64,000 nucleotides of DNA, taken from contig DAOULH010000089.1 of the NCBI GenBank assembly GCA_034420475.1, positions 25,015 to 89,014 of the forward strand, in the 5' to 3' direction. This stretch comes from Bin87 sp034420475. GTDB lineage: Bacteria > Chloroflexota > Dehalococcoidia > Lucifugimonadales > UBA3495. A program made the translations under genes and the position numbers. This document shows, one piece after another, positions 8,221 to 18,118 of this stretch. Under the pieces are notes generated by a model that saw nothing but the letters and a program-made list of their open reading frames with translations, made no database searches and was not told the origin of the DNA. The stretch's first letter is position 1, and each line of letters starts with the position of its first letter.

Positions 8221-8529
8221 ATGACCACCCCGACGGTTTCCGTCCAACTTGAAACCCGCGATACCCTGGGCAAGAAGGTGAAAGCGCTGCGCCGCGAAGG
8301 CATCGTGCCGGTTCACCTCTACGGCAAGGGCGTCGAATCCCGCTCGCTGCAATGTGAGGTTCGCCCGCTGCTCCAGGCCATCAGCCGCGCCGGCGGGGAG
8401 TACGGCCAGCCGCTCCGGGTGACCATCGCCGGCGAATCCGGCGAGTACACCGCCGTCGCCTCGGAGATCCAGTGGCAGCCCCGCACCGGAGACGTTCTTC
8501 ACGTTGACTTCCGGACCGTTGCTCAATAG
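8221..8529 (+). CDS. rplY: 50S ribosomal protein L25 (short form, 102 aa)
   Basis: Binds 5S rRNA in the large ribosomal subunit. The sequence follows the L25 N-terminal beta-barrel: VQLETRDTLGKKVKALRREGIVPVHLYGKG, then LLQAISRAGGE and the closing GDVLHVDFRTVAQ. It stops there, so it lacks the C-terminal domain of the longer CTC/TL5 form. The ATG at 8221 with AGGAG upstream is preferred over far-upstream in-frame starts, which would add unrelated sequence. It is followed by a DUF3800 gene and secA on the same strand, so it may lead a short transcription unit. Confidence 0.9.
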   Translation: MTTPTVSVQLETRDTLGKKVKALRREGIVPVHLYGKGVESRSLQCEVRPLLQAISRAGGEYGQPLRVTIAGESGEYTAVASEIQWQPRTGDVLHVDFRTVAQ

Positions 8530-8621
8530 CCGGTCCGAGCCACCGGCGTCGGCAAGCGCGCCGGCGCCGCCAACCCCAGTCAGGGCAGATAGAGCCCGCC
8601 GCGCCAGCCTGGGAGGCTACC

Positions 8622-9392
8622 ATGTACCTGGTTTTCCTCAGTGAATCCGGCCAGACCGGCCTCAGCGCCGACGATCCCAGTCAGCCGCATCACGTCCACG
8701 CCGGATTGCTGGTGCAGGAGAGCCAGTACATCTCCATGTCCGGGGAGTACGACGCCCTGGTGCGCCGGCACTTCGGCGCCCCTGCCGGCAGCGACGGCGT
8801 GCCGACCGAGTTGCGTCCTAGCGACCTGTACCAGGGCAAAGGGCATTTCCGCTCGTGGCGGCCGGAGCGCCGGGGCGAGCTCATCCAGGACTGCCTGAGC
8901 ATCCTGATCCGCCGCGAAGTTCCGCTCCTGGTGTCATACATCGACAAGGCCCGGTTCCTCAGCGCCAGCAAGACGGAGGGCAACTCCATCTACGGCAATA
9001 CCGACCCGTCACAGCTGGCCTTCAGCCGGTTCCTGCTGGCCCTGACGATGTTCCTCGACGAGAACGTCATGTCGCAGATGAACCCCGACGACATCATGCA
9101 GTCGGTATGGAACGTCAACGACTACGCGATGCTGCTGGCAGGAGCGCAGTCCACGTCAATCTCGTTGGCGCTGGACGATTTCCTGAGCGAGGACAACGAT
9201 TCCATCAACCCCAATATGTACGACGACTTGATGATCGCCCCGGCCTCCACCAGCGTCGGCGGGCAGTTGGCGTCGCTGTGCGCCTATATCATCCGCCGCT
9301 GGCTCCAGCAGCCCCAGGCCTCTCACGGGTACTTCGACGCGCTGCGGGACGGGCGGGTGCTCCAGGTGGTTTACCCCTACCAGTTCGATTAG
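8622..9392 (+). CDS. DUF3800-family protein lacking the usual aspartates
   Basis: DUF3800 proteins are RNase H-like, of unproven function, often near mobile or defence genes. Family layout is clear: the opening MYLVFLSESGQ corresponds to the usual F-I-D-E-S-G, and near the C-terminus GGQLASLCAYIIRRW corresponds to Q-x-A-D-x-x-A-Y. Both aspartates expected at these places are serine here (Ser7, Ser218). The other copy at 25.5-26.3 kb keeps both. The protein is 256 aa, full length and undisturbed, so it looks repurposed rather than decayed. GGGAGG lies 5 bases before the ATG, and a strong terminator follows. It sits between rplY and secA. Confidence 0.75.
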   Translation: MYLVFLSESGQTGLSADDPSQPHHVHAGLLVQESQYISMSGEYDALVRRHFGAPAGSDGVPTELRPSDLYQGKGHFRSWRPERRGELIQDCLSILIRREVPLLVSYIDKARFLSASKTEGNSIYGNTDPSQLAFSRFLLALTMFLDENVMSQMNPDDIMQSVWNVNDYAMLLAGAQSTSISLALDDFLSEDNDSINPNMYDDLMIAPASTSVGGQLASLCAYIIRRWLQQPQASHGYFDALRDGRVLQVVYPYQFD

Positions 9393-9430
9393 GCGGCGGC
9401 CGAGCCGCCGGTCACCGTGATTGGAGCGAT

Positions 9431-9459
9431 CCCCGGTCGGCAATCCGACCGGGGCTTTT
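9431..9459 (+). terminator. Rho-independent terminator before secA
   Basis: Ten-bp perfect stem CCCCGGTCGG / CCGACCGGGG, loop CAAT, then CTTTTC. Separates the DUF3800 gene from secA. Confidence 0.88.
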
Positions 9460-9479
9460 CAACGTACCCGGCGCATACT

Positions 9480-9488
9480 TGCTATACT
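9480..9488 (+). promoter_or_regulatory. Possible extended -10 promoter of secA
   Basis: TGCTATACT, 50 bases upstream of the secA start and just after the preceding terminator. The same nonamer precedes the Rieske gene at 41152-41160. No clear -35. Confidence 0.45.
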
Positions 9489-9538
9489 GGCATGGTGTTC
9501 CTTCTTCCGCCAAAAGAAGGAAAGGGCGAGGGATTCCT

Positions 9539-12187
<2,649 letters not shown>

Positions 12188-12214
12188 CCAACGCCATTCG
12201 GGAGCGACAAAAGT

Positions 12215-12237
12215 GGGGCGGGTTTCAAACCCGCCCC
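12215..12237. terminator. GGGGCG hairpin between convergent secA and YHS genes
   Basis: Eleven-bp perfect inverted repeat GGGGCGGGTTT / AAACCCGCCCC with one base between, 28 bases after secA. No long T-run, so termination is possible but weak; could act in both directions. Confidence 0.5.
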
Positions 12238-12262
12238 GTTCCTTGTCCGGCGATGACTCTGC

Positions 12263-12496
12263 CTATTGTCCGCGACGGAACAGACGGCGCACGAACGTGA
12301 CCGGCTGCGGTTGCGGCTCCTCCATGGCGATGGGCTTGTTGCGACCGGAGGCCCACCCTTCCGGGTCGCGCTCGAAGGCGATGCGGCACCCCGGGGCGCA
12401 GAAGTAGTAGGTCTGCCCCGCGTGCTCGCTGGTCCCGCCGTTGGGATTGTCGGTATCCACCTGCATCAGGCAAATGGGATCGGTTGCGGTTGCCAT
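12263..12496 (-). CDS. YHS-domain metal-binding protein (77 aa)
   Basis: The YHS domain is a small, probably metal-binding unit found in or beside heavy-metal ATPases. Visible here: DPICLMQVDTDNP, AGQTYYFCAPGCRIAFERDP and a basic tail FVRRLFRRGQ. It has three cysteines (C-L-M and FCAPGC). The ATG at 12496 is preceded by AGGAA at a good distance; upstream in-frame starts add a basic stretch without a site. It lies on the same strand, two genes downstream of the copper-ATPase gene, which supports a role in metal handling, perhaps copper delivery or storage (inference). Confidence 0.85.
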   Translation of the reverse strand: MATATDPICLMQVDTDNPNGGTSEHAGQTYYFCAPGCRIAFERDPEGWASGRNKPIAMEEPQPQPVTFVRRLFRRGQ

Positions 12497-12512
12497 GTCG
12501 ATTTCCTGCTTG

Positions 12513-13115
12513 TCAGTTGTCGGCGGGAGCGGGTTCAGTCTCCGGCGGGAGCGTGAATACGGCTTGGCCGTTGGCATTGTGCGTGTGATTGACCAAGGCC
12601 AGTATCAGTTGCTGATGGCCGCGGCGAATTTCCTGTAAGACTTCATCCTTGGCGGCGTCAATTTTCGCTTCCAGTTCTATTCTGGTGTTGGCAATTTCTT
12701 GCCGCAGCTCGGTTTTCGCGTCAGCGATCTCTTGCCGCAGCTCGGTTTTCGTGTCAGCGATCTCTTGCCGCAGCTCGGTTTTCGTGTCAGCCATTTCTTG
12801 CCGCAGCTCGGCTATGGCTTTGAAAACTTCCAGCTTGGTATCCGCGATATCTTCTTTGAGCTCCAGTTTAGTGGCTGCGATATCTTCTTTGAGCTCTAGT
12901 TTGGTGGCCGCAATTTCCTCTTTGAGCTCTAGTTTGGTGGCCACGATTTCCACTTTGTTAGCGGCCACCTCATCGCGGAGAGCGTTGGACTCCTCACGCG
13001 AAGGCATCCGGCCGACACGGAACGCCATCAAAGCAATGGCCCCCGCGATGGCGCCCTGGCTGGCAATAAGCGCAACTATTATGGGCATTAAGCTGCCGGT
13101 GCTCGCCGTTTCCAT
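12513..13115 (-). CDS. Membrane-anchored coiled-coil protein with 11-residue repeats
   Basis: 200 aa. Residues about 8-32 are a hydrophobic anchor (MPIIVALIASQGAIAGAIAL). Residues about 45-155 are nearly pure coiled coil made of 11-residue repeats: three of the type ATKLELKEDIA plus a variant, then DTKTELRQEIA repeated and drifting to NTRIELEAKIDA. The tail (VFTLPPETEPAPADN) is polar. Hendecad periodicity of this kind gives right-handed or straight coiled coils, as in some membrane-tethered stalk and DUF1640-like proteins. Function unknown. It lies between the YHS gene and copA on the same strand. Repeat number may vary between strains, because the DNA repeats are almost exact. Confidence 0.75.
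   Translation of the reverse strand: METASTGSLMPIIVALIASQGAIAGAIALMAFRVGRMPSREESNALRDEVAANKVEIVATKLELKEEIAATKLELKEDIAATKLELKEDIADTKLEVFKAIAELRQEMADTKTELRQEIADTKTELRQEIADAKTELRQEIANTRIELEAKIDAAKDEVLQEIRRGHQQLILALVNHTHNANGQAVFTLPPETEPAPADN
12694..12951 (-). repeat. Two blocks of 33-bp in-frame tandem repeats
   Basis: Units at 12694-12726, 12727-12759 and 12760-12792 with a partial unit to about 12815, then a second type at 12846-12878, 12879-12911 and 12912-12944. Each unit encodes one 11-residue coiled-coil repeat. Units within a block differ by only a few bases. Confidence 0.85.
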
Positions 13116-13192
13116 GTTCCGCTCTCATTTCGCGATGCGTGAACGCACTCGCACCGTGATTGTATCAGCACCGCGGCAAAGTGCGATACCCA

Positions 13193-15511
13193 TCAGACGT
13201 GCGTCCGTCGCAACCGCAACGAATTGCTGACCACGCTGACCGAGCTGAAGGCCATGGCCAGCGCCGCCAGGATGGGGTTCAGGAACCCGGCATCGCCGAA
13301 GAAAAACACCAGCCCGGCCGGTACGCCGCCCAGCGCGGTGAACACCGGATACAGCGCCCCCGCGGCCACCGGGATCAGCAGCGTGTTGTAGAAGAACGCC
13401 CAGAACAGGTTCTGCCGGATGGTGCGCATCGTGGCTCTGGACATCTTCAGCGCGGTGGCAACGCCCATGAGATCGTCACGCATCAGCGTGACGTCCGCGG
13501 TTTCGCGGGCGATGTCAGTCCCACCGCCCATGGCCACCCCGACGTTGGCTCGAGCCAACGCCGGCGCGTCATTGATGCCGTCGCCCACCATTGCCACGGT
13601 ATGCCCGGCATCCTGCATCCTGGCGACGGCATCTGCCTTGTCGGCCGGCAGCATTCCGGCGTGGTACTCGTCGATGCCGCACTCGGAAGCCACGGACGCC
13701 GCTACTTCCGGGCGGTCGCCGGAGAGCATCACCGTTCGCACCCCCATTTGATGCAGTGCCGCCACCGCTGCGGGCGTCCCGGGCTTCACTCGGTCGGCAA
13801 CGGCGATCACGCCGACAACATGTGCGTCCCGGGCCACGAACATCGGCGTAGCTCCGCCTTCGGCGAGTTGTGTCGCCGCCGCGTCGAGCTCGGCGTCCGG
13901 CGACGCGCCGACCTGTTCCATGAGTGCGGCGTTCCCGACGGCTATCCCTTGTTCGGCGACTACTGCGGTCACGCCCGCGCCGGCGTGGGCAACGAAATCC
14001 GTGGATGGAGCGACCGTCAAACCGTCGGCTTGCGCCCGGCGCAGCACCGCCCGACCCAGGGGGTGCTCCGACAGGGTTTCGACCGAGGCCGCGTAACGCA
14101 GCACGTCGGTTGTGCAAACACCCGGCGTTGGCACAACGTCGGTGACCTCCGGTTGCCCCGTGGTCAGGGTTCCGGTCTTGTCCAGGGCGACGACATCCAC
14201 GCGGTGGGCGGTTTCCAACGCGGCCGCGCTCCGGATCAGGATGCCACGCTCCGCGCTTCGGCCCACCCCAACGATGATGGCGGTGGGAGTTGCCAGACCC
14301 AGCGCGCACGGGCACGCGATGATAAAAACCGCCACCAGGGTCAGCATTGCGTACCGCGCCGACGGGTCCGGCCCGAGGAACAGCCACAGTATCGCCGCGG
14401 CCAATGCAATCAGACCCACCGCCGGCACAAACCAGGCGGCGACGCGATCAGCCAGTCGCTGCACCGGGGCCGCCGAGCCCTGGGCCTCTTCCACCAGGCG
14501 TATCACCTGGGCCAGCGTCGTGTCCGTGCCGACTCGGGTGGCCCGCATGAGAATCGCGCCGGCTCCGTTCAGGGTGCCGGCGAATACGGAATCGCCGGCA
14601 GATTTATCGGCTGGCATACTCTCGCCGGTCAGCGCGGATTGATTAACTGCGCTGGTCCCGCTGGTCACTTCGCCATCGACCGGGATCTGCTCGCCCGGGC
14701 GTACGGCCAGCGTGTCACCGATTTCGACCTGATCGACCGGAACGTCGGTTATAGTGCCGTCCGCGGCCATGAGGTGGGCCGTTTGGGGCCGCAGGTCCAG
14801 CAGCCGTTCGATTGCGCCGGACGTGCGGGACAGGGCGCGGGCCTCCAACCAGCGTCCCAGCAGGATCAGCGCGACGATTATGGCTGCCATGTCGAAGTGC
14901 AGCTGATGCGCCCCGGGTGCAGTCAATGCGCCGGGAGCGACCAGGGTCATCAGGACGACTGCCACGCTGTAGCCGTATGCCACCGACGTGCCCAGGCCGA
15001 TCAGCGTGTGCATGTTGGGCTGCAACCGCCGGATCCCGGCCCACCCTGCGGTGTAGAACGACCATCCGGCCCACAGTTGCACCGGGGTCGCCACCGCCCA
15101 TAGCAGCAGCGGATACCACCACAGGGCCAGCAGCCCGGGCGTCCAGGGCAGCGCCGGGAAACTGCCCAGCAGCAGCGCGGCTCCGCCCGTCGCCGCCACC
15201 ATCAGCCGGACCCTGACGCGCTTTTCCTCCTGCGCCCGTGGGCTGACGCCCCCGTCGTCGGTCGTCGATGACGGGTTGGTATCCAGGCGGTATCCGGCGT
15301 CGGCAACTGCTTGGGCCAACGTCTCCAGGTTGGGAGATGCGGCGCCTTCGACCTCGACCAGACTGATCGTCGCCCGCTCGGTCGCCAGGTTGACGCTGAC
15401 CTCGGTCACCCCTTCAACGGAGCGCAACGCCTCGCCCACGTGGTACACGCACGCCGCGCACGTCATCCCGGCGACGGGGAGTACGAGGGTGTTTGGTGAT
15501 GATTGGCGCAT
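13193..15511 (-). CDS. copA: Copper-translocating P1B-type ATPase (772 aa)
   Basis: Exports Cu(I) (or Ag(I)) across the cytoplasmic membrane using ATP. One N-terminal heavy-metal-associated domain carries GMTCAAC (Cys18, Cys21). Then come four membrane helices, the actuator loop with TGES (295-298), the intramembrane metal site CPC (400-402), the phosphorylation site DKTGT (444-448), HP near SEHPLG, and the hinge GDGINDAP (643-650). The N-x(6)-Y-N and M-x-x-S-S features typical of copper pumps are present (FFYNTL, MAFSSVSVVSNSLRL). Single HMA domain and 772 aa are normal. Upstream is a tRNA-Phe gene on the same strand; YHS and coiled-coil genes follow. Confidence 0.96.
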   Translation of the reverse strand: MRQSSPNTLVLPVAGMTCAACVYHVGEALRSVEGVTEVSVNLATERATISLVEVEGAASPNLETLAQAVADAGYRLDTNPSSTTDDGGVSPRAQEEKRVRVRLMVAATGGAALLLGSFPALPWTPGLLALWWYPLLLWAVATPVQLWAGWSFYTAGWAGIRRLQPNMHTLIGLGTSVAYGYSVAVVLMTLVAPGALTAPGAHQLHFDMAAIIVALILLGRWLEARALSRTSGAIERLLDLRPQTAHLMAADGTITDVPVDQVEIGDTLAVRPGEQIPVDGEVTSGTSAVNQSALTGESMPADKSAGDSVFAGTLNGAGAILMRATRVGTDTTLAQVIRLVEEAQGSAAPVQRLADRVAAWFVPAVGLIALAAAILWLFLGPDPSARYAMLTLVAVFIIACPCALGLATPTAIIVGVGRSAERGILIRSAAALETAHRVDVVALDKTGTLTTGQPEVTDVVPTPGVCTTDVLRYAASVETLSEHPLGRAVLRRAQADGLTVAPSTDFVAHAGAGVTAVVAEQGIAVGNAALMEQVGASPDAELDAAATQLAEGGATPMFVARDAHVVGVIAVADRVKPGTPAAVAALHQMGVRTVMLSGDRPEVAASVASECGIDEYHAGMLPADKADAVARMQDAGHTVAMVGDGINDAPALARANVGVAMGGGTDIARETADVTLMRDDLMGVATALKMSRATMRTIRQNLFWAFFYNTLLIPVAAGALYPVFTALGGVPAGLVFFFGDAGFLNPILAALAMAFSSVSVVSNSLRLRRTHV

Positions 15512-15608
15512 GGCGTCGTGTCGTCGGTGCGGGCATCGGTGTGGGCAAGGGCTGTGCGGAGGTTGCCGACTTCATTGTAGCAGTGGCAGGCAGCGGAAGA
15601 ACGCCGGC

Positions 15609-15644
15609 AAAACGGCGAAGACGGCCCCTTATGGAGCCGTCTTC
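15609..15644 (-). terminator. Terminator of tRNA-Phe
   Basis: On the minus strand, stem GAAGACGGC / GCCGTCTTC at 15617-15644, followed by GCCGTTTTG. It begins 19 bases after the tRNA CCA end. Confidence 0.7.
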
Positions 15645-15662
15645 AAACGCGAATGCGGGAAG

Positions 15663-15739
15663 TGGTGCCGAGGGGCGGATTCGAACCACCGACACCGGCA
15701 TTTTCAGTGCCGTGCTCTACCAGGCTGAGCTACCTCGGC
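15663..15739 (-). tRNA. tRNA-Phe (GAA)
   Basis: Complete cloverleaf read on the minus strand: acceptor GCCGAGG / CCUCGGC, D-arm GCUC/GAGC, anticodon arm CGGCA / UGCCG around loop CUGAAAA (anticodon GAA), T-arm GGUGG / CCGCC with UUCGAAU, discriminator A and an encoded CCA. 77 nt including CCA. It has its own promoter and terminator. Confidence 0.98.
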
Positions 15740-15751
15740 TAACGGACTTCA

Positions 15752-15780
15752 ATGATAGACGGCGGCGTCAACCGTGTCAA
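15752..15780 (-). promoter_or_regulatory. Promoter of tRNA-Phe
   Basis: On the minus strand, TTGACA (15780-15775), 17 bases, TATCAT (15757-15752), 12 bases before the mature tRNA 5' end. A near-consensus housekeeping promoter. Confidence 0.8.
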
Positions 15781-15809
15781 TTCAGCCTCTGGCTCACGCG
15801 TACCCGGTT

Positions 15810-15900
15810 GTCACCGCGAGGAGCGCAGCGACGTGGCGATCCCGTTGCTGAAAGAGACCCTGTTGCCATCACGAGATTGCCACTCTGCGCTCGCAATGAC
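15810..15900. repeat. Dispersed palindromic repeat, copy A (91 bp)
   Basis: Left end GTCACCGCGAGGAGCGC, right end TGCGCTCGCAATGAC; the ends form an inverted repeat, with GTGGCGATC and GAGATTGCCAC inside. Copies B (19985-20092) and C (41668-41758) share both ends. It resembles REP/MITE-like elements common in environmental bacteria. Confidence 0.8.
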
Positions 15901-16032
15901 CGGTGCAGGAAACTGGGTGCGCATGAGAGCCCGCTGGTTCGACGCCTGCGATAGCGCCGCCGCCTACGGATTGTTGTGGACACGGCGCCGAGTTCCGGTA
16001 CTACGTTCGGCGCAATCGGCCGGCATCGGGTT

Positions 16033-16061
16033 TTGCAGTTGCAATTTGCGTGCGGTATAAG
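16033..16061 (+). promoter_or_regulatory. Promoter of rpsA
   Basis: TTGCAG at 16033-16038, 17 bases, TATAAG at 16056-16061, giving a leader of about 105 bases before the ATG. A second AT-rich box, TATTAT, follows. Confidence 0.55.
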
Positions 16062-16175
16062 TATTATTAGGCAGGCGAATTGTGGGGAAAGTGATCCAAG
16101 CGAGAACGAAGTACCTGCTCGACCTGTGCGGCCGCGCCAACCGGCCGTAAGCAAGAGGAAGGAGCAGCTTAACTG

Positions 16176-17276
16176 ATGGTAGCCCAGGACCCGAACGTAG
16201 TCGAAGTCACTGATATGTCGCAACTCCCGGAATCGGCCTTTTCGCCGAGGGAGTATCGCAGAGGCGACCTGGTGACCGGCGAGATAGTGCGCATCGATGA
16301 TGAGGGTATGGTCATCAGCGCCGGCCTCAAGACCGAGGGCATCGTTCCGCCGCAGGAGATGCGGACACTTACCGACGAAAAGCGAGAACAGATGCAGCCG
16401 GGAGCCAACGTGATTGTCATTCACCTGAACAATCGCGGGCCGGGTGGAATGGCGGTATTCTCATACGACCAGGCGCAGGAAAAGCAGGTCTGGGAAGACC
16501 TGATCGAACTGCACAAGCAGGACTCCGAGCTGGCGGCCAAGGTTGTGCAGCACAACAAGGGCGGCCTGGTGGTTGACTGGCAGGGGGTGCGCGGCTTCGT
16601 TCCCTTCTCCCAGATGGCGCCGGTGCCGAAGGAAGGCCGCATCGAACACCTGGATGCCAGGATCGGCGAGGATGCCCGGTTCAATATCCTTGAACTGGAC
16701 GCCCAGCGTGAAAAGCTGGTGCTGACCGAGCGGCGGATCTGGCGGCAGCTGCGCAACGCAGCCAAGGAGCGCCTGCTGGAAGAATTGCAGGAAGGCCAGA
16801 TCGTCCAGGGCACGGTTCGCTCGATGCGCGGGTTCGGCGCCTTTGTCGACCTGGGCGACGCCGAGGGGCTGGTGCCCATCTCCGAGCTGTCCTGGGCGAT
16901 GATCAAGTCGCCGGAGGAAGTGGTCAGCGTGGGCGACAACCTGACCCTCAAGGTGCTGCGGGTGGACCGGGAGAACAGCAAGATTTCCCTGAGCCTCAAG
17001 CGCACCCAGCCGGAGCCCTGGGACACCGTGCCGGAGCGATACCACGTTGGCGATATCGTCGACGGGACCGTCACCCGCCTGATGGACTTCGGCGCCTTCG
17101 TCAAGCTGGAAGACTGGGTCGAGGGCCTGGTGCACATCTCCGAGCTGTCGGCTCGCCGGATGGAACATCCGCGGGAGATCGTTTACCAGGGCCAGCAGAT
17201 CAAGGTGCAGATCCTCAGCATCGACACCGAACGAAAGCGGATGAGCCTGAGCTACCGCAAGGTGTACGGTCTATAA
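16176..17276 (+). CDS. rpsA: 30S ribosomal protein S1, four-domain form (366 aa)
   Basis: RNA-binding protein that helps recruit mRNA to the 30S subunit. Four OB-fold S1 repeats are visible, at roughly residues 27-95, 110-175, 196-265 and 281-350, with typical phrases GDLVTGEIVRIDDEGMVISAG, GGLVVDWQGVRGFVPFSQ, GTVRSMRGFGAFVDLGDAEG and GTVTRLMDFGAFVKLEDWVEG. Six-domain S1 of proteobacteria is longer; four domains are usual in several Gram-positive and Chloroflexota lineages. GGAAGGAG lies upstream of the ATG at 16176. A GGGGCG hairpin with a T-run follows the stop. Confidence 0.95.
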   Translation: MVAQDPNVVEVTDMSQLPESAFSPREYRRGDLVTGEIVRIDDEGMVISAGLKTEGIVPPQEMRTLTDEKREQMQPGANVIVIHLNNRGPGGMAVFSYDQAQEKQVWEDLIELHKQDSELAAKVVQHNKGGLVVDWQGVRGFVPFSQMAPVPKEGRIEHLDARIGEDARFNILELDAQREKLVLTERRIWRQLRNAAKERLLEELQEGQIVQGTVRSMRGFGAFVDLGDAEGLVPISELSWAMIKSPEEVVSVGDNLTLKVLRVDRENSKISLSLKRTQPEPWDTVPERYHVGDIVDGTVTRLMDFGAFVKLEDWVEGLVHISELSARRMEHPREIVYQGQQIKVQILSIDTERKRMSLSYRKVYGL

Positions 17277-17307
17277 CCGAACCACCCAGCGCAAAGGCGA
17301 AAATGAT

Positions 17308-17342
17308 ATAGGGGCGAGAACCTTCGCCCCTATTTTGTTTTT
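17308..17342 (+). terminator. Terminator of rpsA (GGGGCG-type hairpin)
   Basis: Ten-bp perfect stem ATAGGGGCGA / TCGCCCCTAT at 17308-17333, then TTTGTTTTTTG. Overlaps the stop codon of the convergent gene at 17330. Confidence 0.88.
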
Positions 17343-18118
17343 TGCAGCGCCGGCAGGTCGGCATCGTTCACGATGAAGTGGCCCGGGTCGGCGGCGCCAT
17401 CATCGTCGCGCAACTCGCGGAGCCGCTCCAGGCCGCGCCGGGTGTCGCTGGCGACGCGGGCCGGGTGCCACTTGCGGATGCGACGCTTGAACAGCCAGTA
17501 GGTGAACTCATGCCAGGCGACCAGGGAAAGTTCCTCAGGATCATGGCCCCAGGCTGCGCCGGCATCCGCGAGGAACTCGGGCACAAGGTTGGTGCGGGTC
17601 TCGCCGTAGAGATGACGGTAGGCGTCCTCCACCACGTCGTCGCTGTCGCCGTAGCATCGGGCCAGGCGACTCTTGCGGATGGAGTCTTCCGTGACCAGTT
17701 GCAGGGCTTCTTCCACCACCACGCCGTACCAGAAATTCAGGTGAGCGGTGTACCGGTAGGGGCCGATGAGTTGACGGAACCGTTCCGGGTCGATGTCCTC
17801 GGGCAACCGCCCGTAGAACAGCAGGGTTTCCAGCTCGTCCGGCGGGACGGCATCGGGGATGGCAAGGCAGAGACGATGGGCCAGGGTGAGCCAGTCCAGC
17901 GCTTCGCCGCCGATGACGTAGCGCCAATGCCGACCCCAAAGTTCTTCATGGGGGAGGCTCCAGCGACCAATGGCGTCCAGCAGCGCAATATGCCACGGCT
18001 CGGCGCGGCCGGCGCGGGAACGCAACCGCTCGATGACGTGCTCGTATTCCGGGAGGCCGGCGCCGTCATGCGCCGGCGCAATGACCGCGACCCCGGTGTC
18101 GTCCACCGTGAAGGTCAT
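17330..18118 (-). CDS. Hypothetical protein coupled to polX (262 aa)
   Basis: Not recognised. A soluble alpha-rich protein: MTFTVDDTGVAVIAPAHDGAGLP, LRSRAGRAEPWHIALLDAIGRW, YVIGGEALDWLTLAHRL, PDELETLLFYGRLPEDIDPERF, a His/Tyr/Trp-rich segment (YRYTAHLNFWYGVVVEEALQ) and HEFTYWLFKRRIRKWHP. There is no signal peptide, membrane segment or known catalytic signature. Its ATG overlaps the polX TGA (18115-18118), so the two are translated as a coupled pair. That suggests a link to DNA repair or nucleotide metabolism, but nothing direct. Longer upstream in-frame sequence lies inside polX and was not used. Confidence 0.75.
   Translation of the reverse strand: MTFTVDDTGVAVIAPAHDGAGLPEYEHVIERLRSRAGRAEPWHIALLDAIGRWSLPHEELWGRHWRYVIGGEALDWLTLAHRLCLAIPDAVPPDELETLLFYGRLPEDIDPERFRQLIGPYRYTAHLNFWYGVVVEEALQLVTEDSIRKSRLARCYGDSDDVVEDAYRHLYGETRTNLVPEFLADAGAAWGHDPEELSLVAWHEFTYWLFKRRIRKWHPARVASDTRRGLERLRELRDDDGAADPGHFIVNDADLPALQKTK

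Larger units (their letters stand above)
15740..16175. other. Intergenic region between tRNA-Phe and rpsA
   Basis: Holds the tRNA-Phe promoter, one copy of the GTCATTGCGAG-type palindromic repeat, and the rpsA promoter. I see no convincing gene; short frames here have no ribosome site. Confidence 0.7.

Noticed and set aside
8855..9538. In-frame N-terminal extension of SecA
   Set aside because: Arg/Pro-rich sequence that runs through the DUF3800 gene and a strong terminator; SecA homology begins at MVTLLKKIVG (9539).
12694..12951. CRISPR-like regular 33-bp repeats
   Set aside because: Units are directly adjacent without spacers and encode an in-frame coiled coil; no cas genes in the window.
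13160..15103. 647-aa plus-strand frame opposite copA
   Set aside because: Shadow of copA, whose minus-strand motifs (CPC, DKTGT, GDGINDAP) are unambiguous.
15663..15739. tRNA-Phe as an integration site
   Set aside because: No integrase, no duplicated tRNA 3' end and no phage genes nearby; neighbours are housekeeping genes.
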